Shown here one piece after another: positions 1 to 5,177 of a DNA stretch of 6,392 nt. The notes beneath the pieces were generated by a model. It saw only the letters and a program-made list of their open reading frames with translations, ran no database searches and was not told the DNA's origin. Numbering within the stretch: the stretch's first letter is position 1; each line of letters begins with the position of its first letter. Both the position numbers and the translations under genes were made by a program. Origin of the DNA: Betaproteobacteria bacterium (lineage in GTDB: Bacteria; Pseudomonadota; Gammaproteobacteria; Burkholderiales; SG8-39); assembly GCA_005884335.1 (NCBI GenBank), contig VBCJ01000221.1, positions 1 through 6,392 on the forward strand, written 5' to 3'.

Positions 1-910
1 CCGAGCTTGCCGTCGGTGCCCACCTCGCGCGCCACGTTGGTCACCTGGTCGGCGAATGTCGCCAGCGTGTCGATCATGCCGTTGATGGTGTCGGCCAGCG
101 CCGCGATCTCGCCTTTCGCCTCGAAGACCACCTTTCGCTTCAGGTCGCCTTTTGCCACAGCGGTCACCACCTGTGCTATACCGCGCACTTGGTTGGTGAG
201 GTTTTCCGCCATCGAGTTCGCGTTGTCGGTGAGGTCCTTCCAGGTTCCGGCTGCTCCGGGCACCTGCGCCTGGCCCCCGAGCTTGCCGTCGGTGCCCACC
301 TCGCGCGCCACCCGCGAGACCTCCGAGGCGAACCCATTCAACTGATCCACCATCGTGTTGATCGTGCTCTTCAGCTCCAGAATCTCGCCCTTCACGTCCA
401 CCGTGATCTTCTTCGAAAGATCGCCCCTGGCGACCGCCGTGGTCACTTCCGCGATGTTGCGCACCTGGCCCGTCAGGTTCGCCGCCATGGCGTTCACGTT
501 GTCGGTGAGGTCCTTCCAGGTCCCGGCTGCTCCGGGCACCTGCGCCTGGCCCCCGAGCTTGCCGTCGCTGCCCACCTCGCGCGCCACCCGCGAGACCTCC
601 GAGGCGAACCCATTCAACTCATCCACCATCGTGTTGATCGTGCTCTTCAGCTCCAGAATCTCGCCCTTCACGTCCACCGTGATCTTCTTCGAGAGATCGC
701 CCCTGGCGACCGCCGTGGTCACTTCCGCGATGTTGCGCACCTGGCCCGTCAGGTTCGCCGCCATCGAGTTCACGTTGTCGGTGAGGCCTTTCCAGGTCCC
801 GGCCACTCCGGGCACCTGCGCCTGGCCCCCGAGCTTGCCGTCGGTGCCCACCTCGCGCGCCACCCGCGAGACCTCCGAGGCGAACCCACCGAGCTGATCG
901 ACCATCGTGT
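1..910 (-). repeat. 276-bp tandem repeats encoding HAMP units
   Basis: The same DNA recurs with an exact 276-bp period: the string beginning ccgagcttgccgtc occurs at 1, 277, 553 and 829. By eye, copy 277-552 and copy 553-828 differ at about 9 of 276 positions (roughly 97% identity). The 1-276 copy is more diverged in its middle, and the 829 copy is cut short by divergence near 910. The period is 92 codons, so the repeat stays in frame inside the multi-HAMP gene. Confidence 0.93.
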
Positions 911-1343
911 TGACGACTTTCCCGATCCGCAAGAATTCGCCCCGTAACGGCCTGCCGTCGATCTCGAGCAGCATCCGCTGGGAGAGGTCACCTCTTGCGA
1001 CTGATTCGATGACCCGTGCAACCTCCGAGGTCGGGCGGATGAGATCTCCAATGAGTGTGTTCACCGAGTCGACGCAATCGGACCACGATCCCGTCGCGGC
1101 AGGCAGCCTGACGCGCTGATTGATCTGCCCTTCCCTTCCGACCTCGTCCCGGATACGCGCGAACTCGTCGGTCACCTTCTCGTTCACTTCGACCACTTCG
1201 TTGAAAACCTGTGCGATTTCTCCATCGATCCCGATCAGATCCATGGGCAGGCGGACCGAAAAATCGCCCTTTTTGAACGCTCGCAAGGCGCTCAAAAGGC
1301 CCTTGCGGTCCAGTGCGTCCGGAATAAATTGTAAATTTGTCAT
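1..1343 (-). CDS. Multi-HAMP sensor protein, N-terminal part (probable hybrid histidine kinase), runs off the window
   Basis: Open for 447 codons from ATG at 1343 to the window edge without a stop. The start is preceded by GAGG six bases upstream. The protein opens [15 protein letters not shown] and has no signal peptide or hydrophobic membrane segment, so it should be cytoplasmic. Five HAMP-like units follow, each with a G-D-[LF]-[SK] turn at about residues 26, 118, 215, 307 and 399. The period is 92 residues, except 97 between the second and third. Units 2-5 share the segments VAREVG-[TS]-DGKL and, in three of them, QVPG-[VA]-AGTWK. Poly-HAMP proteins with roughly 90-residue repeats are known from fungal group III kinases (Nik1/Os-1) and bacterial relatives, where HisKA, HATPase and often receiver domains follow. 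Those output domains are not in the window, so kinase identity is inferred. Alternating HAMP units would relay a conformational signal. A long leader with the 57-bp element lies upstream. Confidence 0.9.
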   Translation of the reverse strand, partial: MTNLQFIPDALDRKGLLSALRAFKKGDFSVRLPMDLIGIDGEIAQVFNEVVEVNEKVTDEFARIRDEVGREGQINQRVRLPAATGSWSDCVDSVNTLIGDLIRPTSEVARVIESVARGDLSQRMLLEIDGRPLRGEFLRIGKVVNTMVDQLGGFASEVSRVAREVGTDGKLGGQAQVPGVAGTWKGLTDNVNSMAANLTGQVRNIAEVTTAVARGDLSKKITVDVKGEILELKSTINTMVDELNGFASEVSRVAREVGSDGKLGGQAQVPGAAGTWKDLTDNVNAMAANLTGQVRNIAEVTTAVARGDLSKKITVDVKGEILELKSTINTMVDQLNGFASEVSRVAREVGTDGKLGGQAQVPGAAGTWKDLTDNANSMAENLTNQVRGIAQVVTAVAKGDLKRKVVFEAKGEIAALADTINGMIDTLATFADQVTNVAREVGTDGKL

Positions 1344-1653
1344 TTTCGACCTCGTCACAAGCTTGTTTTTCCAATACCGCGCCGCAGTGCACCAGATTAT
1401 GTACATTCGGGATCGGCGCTGCTTCCTTTCGCGATCCTTTTCCTGGTGCCTTCGCGAGAGTCGCTCTCTTGCCGGCTGGCACGTCTGCGAGGAGGACTCT
1501 CACGGTCCTGGGCAGGAGATGGCCCTCCTATCAGGACACAAAATCATGATAGTGCGTCGGGTATCGACCCACCATCGAGGGAGCTTGATAATTCTGTGGC
1601 TATCCAATGACAGAGCATAGTCGTTTCACGACAGCCTGTATCTGCCGAATGGC
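1344..1653 (-). other. Non-coding leader upstream of the multi-HAMP sensor gene
   Basis: Together with the dnaJ remnant beside it, this makes a gap of about 520 bases between intact genes. The 310 bases nearest the sensor hold no convincing gene. They contain the 57-bp conserved element (1544-1600) about 200 bases before the ATG. A second CTATCA at 1528-1533 is inverted relative to TGATAG at 1547-1552. A GTG-started frame from 1503 crosses into the sensor gene in another frame and looks like a shadow. No clear -35/-10 pair was found, so the transcript start is undetermined. If transcription begins at the element, the 5' leader would be about 200 nt. Confidence 0.5.
1544..1600 (-). promoter_or_regulatory. 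57-bp conserved intergenic element, copy A
   Basis: Begins tcatgatagtg, then 15 variable bases, then a 31-base block containing gggagcttgat and ending tgtggc. Copy B at 4309-4365 has the same 11-base start, the same 15-base gap and 26 of 31 matches in the second block. In copy A the left arm catgatagtg and the right arm caccatcgag form an imperfect inverted repeat (7 of 10). It lies about 200 bp upstream of the multi-HAMP start. Likely an operator or promoter element; the binding protein is unknown. Confidence 0.6.
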
Positions 1654-1744
1654 CTATTCGCGGCTCGGCCGGCTAGTGCCCGAGATGTCTGCTTCGGCGA
1701 CAACCCGTGCCGGTATGCCCGCGGCGAGGCGCTCCGCTACCTCG

Positions 1745-1862
1745 GAGAGCATGTAGATAGAACACTTCCCGGGGGGTGCTGAAGAGCGCTATCGGGTCGA
1801 AGGACAAAGCGTCCGGATCAGGATACTGCGCTGGACCTTCAGTAATTCGCCGAACTAGGACA
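1745..1862 (-). pseudogene. dnaJ: Out-of-frame remnant of the dnaJ 3' part
   Basis: Downstream of the J-protein stop, the other frames still resemble DnaJ. Across the stop (1864-1881, read on the minus strand) a shifted frame gives C-H-G-A-R-V, which matches the fourth CxxCxGxG zinc motif and its usual R-V follow-on. Further on, a segment near 1768-1781 reads A-P-P-G, as in the G-x-P-P-G-D-L-Y stretch of the DnaJ client-binding domain, and is followed by an I-Y. Stops and frame changes interrupt everything in between. The left boundary is approximate because the resemblance fades. This was aligned by eye against memory of the family, so the detailed match is less certain than the zinc motif. 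Confidence 0.5.
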
Positions 1863-2348
1863 CTACCCGCGCGCCGTGGCAGCTCGATAGGGCTCGGTGA
1901 TGATCTTTCCGATTCCGTGGCATTTCGGGCACGCCTCCTGGGTGGAGAAAAACCCCTGCTGCACGCGCACCTGACCGTGCCCTTCACAGGTCGGGCAGGT
2001 ACGCTTGGTCTCGGGTTTCACCCCCGAACCCGACGAGCGGCCGCCGCGCGCCCGGTTGAAGATTTCGCCGAACGCGTCGGCGAAACCCGAGAAACCGGCG
2101 GAAACGCCCGCTCGCGGATCGACTCCCGCGTGGCTGTAACGGTAGTAGTAATAGGCGGCACGCTTGTTGGCGTCGGTCAGAATCTCGTACGCCTCTTTTG
2201 CCTCCTTGAACAGCTCCTCCGCCTTGGGGTTATCCGGATTGCGATCCGGATGATGCTTCATGGCGAGGCGACGAAATGCTTTCTTGATGGTCTCCTCGTC
2301 GGCGTCGTGGTTGACGCCCAGCACCTCGTAGCAGTCACGCTTTGCCAT
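1863..2348 (-). CDS. dnaJ: Truncated DnaJ-like J-domain protein with a partial zinc finger
   Basis: The 161-residue product starts [12 protein letters not shown], the typical DnaJ N-terminus. The J domain fills about residues 1-67 with the HPD motif at 33-35, which is needed to stimulate DnaK ATPase. A short G/F-like linker ([15 protein letters not shown]) follows, then two zinc motifs, CPTCEGHG and CPKCHGIG, separated by [14 protein letters not shown]. These correspond to motifs 2 and 3 of DnaJ (zinc centre II). Motif 1 and the segment before it are deleted; motif 4 is lost to a frameshift just before the stop; the C-terminal client-binding domains are absent. Full DnaJ is about 370-380 residues. 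ATG at 2348 matches the family start. A TTG two codons upstream (2354) is better spaced from AAGGA and may be used. Either a decaying dnaJ or an expressed minimal co-chaperone; the HPD motif is intact. Confidence 0.75.
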   Translation of the reverse strand: MAKRDCYEVLGVNHDADEETIKKAFRRLAMKHHPDRNPDNPKAEELFKEAKEAYEILTDANKRAAYYYYRYSHAGVDPRAGVSAGFSGFADAFGEIFNRARGGRSSGSGVKPETKRTCPTCEGHGQVRVQQGFFSTQEACPKCHGIGKIITEPYRAATARG

Positions 2349-2529
2349 TTTCAAGCCGATTCCTTACGCCCCCCCTTTCCTTCACGCTTATCGAATTAAA
2401 TGTAAGGCCTTTGGTCAGACAAGATAGAGGGTCAACGTGACATTGAGTCGCGCCTTTTACTGCCGAAGAATGGGTAGAGAGAACTAGACAGAACTAAGGG
2501 CACAAGGTCGAGTCGCGTTTGGGCGGGAA
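2349..2529 (-). other. Spacer between the EpsA-like gene and the J-protein gene
   Basis: Non-coding by inspection. It holds a direct repeat agaacta at 2480-2486 and 2490-2496, spaced 10 bp (one helical turn), and a small dyad GTCA-acg-TGAC at 2431-2441. On the minus strand, TTGTCT followed after 17 bases by TTAATT is a weak promoter candidate for the J-protein gene. No hairpin with a T-tract was found, so readthrough from the upstream regulator cannot be excluded. Confidence 0.35.
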
Positions 2530-3375
2530 TCAGATGCTTAGAATCCGCAGCGCCATCGCCTTGCCGACAGCCTGCGTGCGGTTCTGGACATTCAACTTGC
2601 GCAGAATCTTCTGCACGTGATTCTTCACCGTCAGCGGGCTGATCTCCAGGATGGTTCCGATCTCGATGTTGCTCTTGCCGATATGAATCCATTTCAGGAC
2701 TTCCTGCTCGCGCGAGGTCAGAAGGCCGGCACCCCCCGCAGGCTGCACGGCAGCGCTGTCTACCGGCCGGTCGATCTGGGTGCGCACCCACGCCTGGTGC
2801 AGGAACGGCACGATCAGCTCGACGCAATAGACTTGTTTTGGATTCATGGCCTGCGACTGGCAGGCAAAAATGAAAAAGCTCGCCGGTTTCCCGAAAGCAT
2901 CGTAGGTTCCGTGCCCAACCACGGTGTCCGTCCCGATTCGGTTGAATTCACGCCCCAGCTCGCTCTGGGCGAACGGACTCGCGTTCCCTGTCTCGCAGAC
3001 CACGGGCCGGTAGGAGTTCTCTTCCCAGGTTTTTATGAGGTGCGGCACCATCGATGTGTCCCGGCGGAACATGTCGCTGAAGAGCGCGGGCTCGAGAGGA
3101 GACGTTGAAAAGCTCTCGACATGAAACGACATCGGCTCGGCATTGCGCAGGGCACAGATCAGCGCCTCATGCTTCACCAGGTTTTGCAGCAGTCCTTGGG
3201 TCCAGCTGAAGAAATGATGCCGCGCATGCACCCGAAGCGAGGCATCCATGATGAGCTTGAGCGACTCGAGCTCGAGAGGATCCAACAAGGCTGAGCTGCC
3301 GGACGCGACGCTGTTCACTGGAGCTGGAGGCTGGGGTCGGCGTTGTTCTACGAGCTGGTGTTCGCTTGCTTGCAT
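2530..3375 (-). CDS. epsA: LuxR-type HTH transcriptional regulator, EpsA-like
   Basis: The 281-residue product ends in a LuxR/GerE helix-turn-helix at about residues 218-281: LLTSREQEVLKWI, then the recognition region SPLTVKNHVQKILRKLNVQNR. There is no receiver domain. The N-terminal part, with segments such as RVHARHHFFSWTQGLLQ and ELIVPFLHQAWVRTQ, resembles the EpsA regulators that accompany PEP-CTERM/exosortase exopolysaccharide loci in Betaproteobacteria. That assignment rests on recalled resemblance, and no EPS gene is in the window. The ATG at 3375 is chosen because AGGAAGG ends five bases before it. A TTG at 3435 would add 20 residues but overlaps the upstream dyad and has no evident ribosome binding site. 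Likely a DNA-binding activator or repressor whose N-terminal domain senses an unknown input. Confidence 0.85.
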   Translation of the reverse strand: MQASEHQLVEQRRPQPPAPVNSVASGSSALLDPLELESLKLIMDASLRVHARHHFFSWTQGLLQNLVKHEALICALRNAEPMSFHVESFSTSPLEPALFSDMFRRDTSMVPHLIKTWEENSYRPVVCETGNASPFAQSELGREFNRIGTDTVVGHGTYDAFGKPASFFIFACQSQAMNPKQVYCVELIVPFLHQAWVRTQIDRPVDSAAVQPAGGAGLLTSREQEVLKWIHIGKSNIEIGTILEISPLTVKNHVQKILRKLNVQNRTQAVGKAMALRILSI

Positions 3376-3420
3376 GAGAACCTTCCTGGTATCCAAGAAT
3401 CGTCTTCGGTAATGTGAATA

Positions 3421-3437
3421 GCTTGTATTACACAAGC
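3421..3437. promoter_or_regulatory. Perfect dyad GCTTGT-N5-ACAAGC upstream of the EpsA-like gene
   Basis: Six-base arms separated by attac, lying 46-62 bases upstream of the ATG at 3375. Position and symmetry fit an operator overlapping a promoter. LuxR-type regulators bind dyads of similar size, so autoregulation is possible but inferred. A weak -35/-10 pair (TTCACG, 16 bases, TATTCA on the minus strand) brackets it. Confidence 0.4.
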
Positions 3438-3446
3438 GTGAACTGC

Positions 3447-3462
3447 CTGAAATGATTTTCAG
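3447..3462. promoter_or_regulatory. Perfect dyad CTGAAA-TGAT-TTTCAG
   Basis: Six-base arms around a four-base centre, centred about 25 bp from the neighbouring dyad at 3421-3437. It is AT-rich in a GC-rich setting and lies in the same promoter-proximal region of the EpsA-like gene. It could be a second operator; a hairpin is also possible, but there is no T-tract for termination. Confidence 0.35.
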
Positions 3463-3552
3463 CGCGGGCGGCTGGCACGCAACTTATTGTTTGTATGCGC
3501 ACTTTGCTCTCCACCCACCCGGCAGCAAAGTCGCCCGCACCATGAGCACTCG

Positions 3553-3579
3553 AAAAGGCCTGAGCGCAAGCCTCAGGCC
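3553..3579 (-). terminator. Rho-independent terminator of the PhoB-like gene
   Basis: On the minus strand, GGCCTGAG, a seven-base loop GCTTGCG, and CTCAGGCC form a perfect 8-bp GC-rich stem followed by TTTT. The stem overlaps the TGA stop codon (3575-3573). The T-tract is short, so efficiency is uncertain. It would separate the PhoB-like gene from the EpsA-like gene downstream. Confidence 0.7.
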
Positions 3580-4265
3580 GGCTGGCGGCGGAAGCGGTAG
3601 CCCATTCCGCGCACGGTCTCGATCAGACCTTCGTGACCGCTCGGGGCCAGCACCTGCCGCACTCTGCGAATGTGGACGTCCACCGTGCGCTCCTCGACAA
3701 AAACGTGGTCCCCCCAGACTTCGTCGAGAAGCTGGGCTCGGCTGTAGACCCGATCGGGGTGGGTCATGAAGAAGTGCAGCATGCGAAACTCGGTGGCCTT
3801 GAGATCGATTTTCCGGCCGTTCCCAGTGATCCGATGCGCGGCCGGATCAAGCCTCAGGCCGGCGATCTCGACGACCTCATCGCTGAGCAGGGGGGCGCGC
3901 CGGCGTATTACAGCCTTGATTCGCGCAAGCAGCTCGCGTGGTGAGAAGGGTTTGGTGATGTAATCATCCGCTCCGGCTTCGAGCCCGGTTACCTTGTCCG
4001 TTTCCTGTGTACGGCCCGTCAGCATGATGATCGGAATGTCTTTGGTGCGTTGATCCGCACGAAGTTGCCTGGCAAAGCTCAATCCAGTCGCGTTGGGAAG
4101 AATCCAGTCGAGAAGCACCAAATCCGGCAGCACTTCGCGGATGGCCGCTACGGCCTCGGGTACGCTGGCCGCGCGCATCACTCGGTGTCCGGCACGCTCC
4201 AGGTTGACCGCGATCAATTTCTGGGTTATCGGTTCGTCTTCGACTATGAGTATCGCGCCACCCAT
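3573..4265 (-). CDS. phoB: PhoB-like OmpR-family response regulator
   Basis: A 230-residue protein of typical PhoB length. Residues 1-120 are a receiver domain: acidic D10, phospho-acceptor D53 in LVLLDW, T83 in IIMLTGR, and K105 in DDYITKPFSPRELLARIKAV. Residues about 130-228 form an OmpR/PhoB winged helix, with TEFRMLHFFMTHPDRVYSRA and, near the C-terminus, EERTVDVHIRRVRQVL followed by GYRF. These are close to PhoB, the phosphate-starvation regulator that binds Pho boxes. No PhoR kinase or pst/phoU gene is adjacent, so it may be a paralogue answering another kinase, and the symbol is by resemblance. The ATG at 4265 has AGGAG 11 bases upstream, somewhat long. Copy B of the 57-bp element ends 43 bases upstream, and an intrinsic terminator overlaps its stop, so it is probably transcribed alone. 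Confidence 0.92.
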   Translation of the reverse strand: MGGAILIVEDEPITQKLIAVNLERAGHRVMRAASVPEAVAAIREVLPDLVLLDWILPNATGLSFARQLRADQRTKDIPIIMLTGRTQETDKVTGLEAGADDYITKPFSPRELLARIKAVIRRRAPLLSDEVVEIAGLRLDPAAHRITGNGRKIDLKATEFRMLHFFMTHPDRVYSRAQLLDEVWGDHVFVEERTVDVHIRRVRQVLAPSGHEGLIETVRGMGYRFRRQPA

Positions 4266-4308
4266 GATCCAAATGGCTCCTGAGCACTACCAAACCGTCA
4301 AAGAAGGT

Positions 4309-4365
4309 TCATGATAGTGTGCCCGCTCCCCACTCACTATCGTGGGAGCTTGATCTTTTTGTGGC
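4309..4365 (-). promoter_or_regulatory. 57-bp conserved intergenic element, copy B
   Basis: Left arm catgatagtg and right arm cactatcgtg are inverted repeats matching at 9 of 10 positions across a 15-16-base centre. The right arm continues into ggagcttgat and ends tgtggc, all shared with copy A (1544-1600). It lies just upstream of the PhoB-like gene (ATG at 4265), in the region expected for its promoter. A transcription-factor operator is more likely than an RNA hairpin because the loop is long and no T-tract follows. Confidence 0.65.
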
Positions 4366-4474
4366 GAATCGGCTGCTGGATGTAGCCGTCTAACTACTTA
4401 CTCACCGAGCCACTCGTTCGGATCGAATCGCTTGAGCGGACCGCCGGCGCGGTCGAACCGGACAGGCGTTTACC

Positions 4475-5101
4475 CTAAATGAGCTGTTGCTTGACGGCGT
4501 AACGGACAAGCGCAGCGTTGTCCGTCAGCTTCAGTTTCTTGAGAATGCGGGCCCGGTAGGTGCTGATGGTGCTGGGGCTCAGGAACATTTCCGCGGCAAT
4601 ATGGTTGATCTGCTTGCCCGAGGCAAGCAGCCACATCACCCGGTACTCGCGGTCGGAAAGAGACTCATGCAGGGGTTTTTCGGCGTCGGGGGCCAGATCG
4701 GTTGCCAGTTTCTCCGCAAAGCTCGCACTGACATACTTGCCCCCGTTTGCCACCTTGCGGATGGCGGCTGTCAGCTCCTCGCCGGCGCTTTCCTTGTTGA
4801 TGTAGCCGGAGCCGCCCGCCTTGAACACCTGCGCGGCATGCGCCTCTTCGGGGAGCATGCTCAGAACGAGGACGGGACGGCCCGGGTGCCGGCGTTTTAT
4901 TTCCTTGATCAGCTCTACTCCGCTTCGGCCGGGCATGGAAAAGTCGAGAACGGCGACGTCCCAGTCGAGCTTGCGAACGAGCTCGAGGGCTTCATCGCCG
5001 TTCTTGGCCTCGCCGACCACGTCCATGTCGTGCTCCGAGGCCAGGATCTCTTTCAGACCACGCCGAACGACCGCGTGGTCGTCCGCGATTAGAATTCTCA
5101 T
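4475..5101 (-). CDS. NarL/FixJ-family response regulator
   Basis: The 208-residue protein starts MRILIADDHAVVRRGLKEIL. Its receiver domain has D7-D8, phospho-acceptor D53 in VAVLDFSMPGRSG, S81 at the switch position and K103 in GYINKES. The C-terminal LuxR-type HTH (about residues 145-208) contains LSDREYRVMWLLASGKQINH and LSPSTISTYRARILKKL. Its domain order and motifs resemble NarL/UvrY-type regulators. The ATG at 5101 is chosen because GGGGAG lies eight bases upstream and the receiver begins at once; a longer in-frame start at 5137 would add residues unlike the family. The HisKA_3 kinase gene ends 76 nt upstream, and this kinase class normally pairs with NarL regulators, so this is probably the phosphotransfer partner and DNA-binding output of that kinase. 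Target genes cannot be read from the sequence. Confidence 0.94.
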   Translation of the reverse strand: MRILIADDHAVVRRGLKEILASEHDMDVVGEAKNGDEALELVRKLDWDVAVLDFSMPGRSGVELIKEIKRRHPGRPVLVLSMLPEEAHAAQVFKAGGSGYINKESAGEELTAAIRKVANGGKYVSASFAEKLATDLAPDAEKPLHESLSDREYRVMWLLASGKQINHIAAEMFLSPSTISTYRARILKKLKLTDNAALVRYAVKQQLI

Positions 5102-5115
5102 GGCGTAGTCTCCCC

Positions 5116-5130
5116 GGGAAACGATTTCCC
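5116..5130. promoter_or_regulatory. Dyad GGGAAA-CGA-TTTCCC abutting the ribosome binding site of the NarL-type gene
   Basis: A perfect 6-bp inverted repeat with a three-base centre lies in the 76-nt kinase-regulator spacer. Its minus-strand 3' arm is directly followed by GGGGAG (5115-5110), the ribosome binding site. It could be a small mRNA hairpin affecting translation of the second gene or an operator for an internal promoter. No T-tract follows, so it is not a terminator. Confidence 0.35.
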
Positions 5131-5177
5131 ACGACATCGGGCCGCGGCAGTCGGGTCGCCGCAGGTGCCATGGAATT

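Noticed and set aside
189..947. Long plus-strand open frame (252 codons) opposite the HAMP repeats
   Set aside because: It runs antisense to the clear multi-HAMP coding sequence; its own repeats simply mirror the 276-bp tandem repeat, and its composition (His/Arg-rich) is typical of a shadow frame.
988..1503. Minus-strand GTG frame of 171 codons covering the leader and the start of the sensor gene
   Set aside because: More than half overlaps the multi-HAMP gene in a different frame, and the product shows no recognisable domain. The leader part is better explained as non-coding.
1544..1600. Reading the 57-bp elements as insertion-sequence ends or a mobile repeat
   Set aside because: There is no transposase and no target duplication, and both copies lie in the same orientation upstream of genes, which fits regulatory sites better.
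1654..1752. Small minus-strand ORF of 32 codons beginning MLSEVAERLAAGIPARV
   Set aside because: It is plausible-looking but sits where the frameshifted dnaJ remnant continues, and an upstream A-P-P-G in the same frame suggests it is part of that remnant, not a separate gene.
1776..2399. Plus-strand frame of 207 codons
   Set aside because: Antisense to the J-domain gene, which has clear HPD and CxxCxGxG motifs on the other strand.
3471..3490. Possible sigma-54 promoter around ctggcacgcaactta on the plus strand
   Set aside because: The -24-like TGGCAC is present but the -12 GC is not at the required spacing, and no plus-strand gene follows.
4439..4454. Hairpin GACCGC-CGGC-GCGGTC downstream of the NarL-type gene as a terminator
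   Set aside because: A 6-bp stem without a T-tract in GC-rich DNA is weak evidence; it could be chance.
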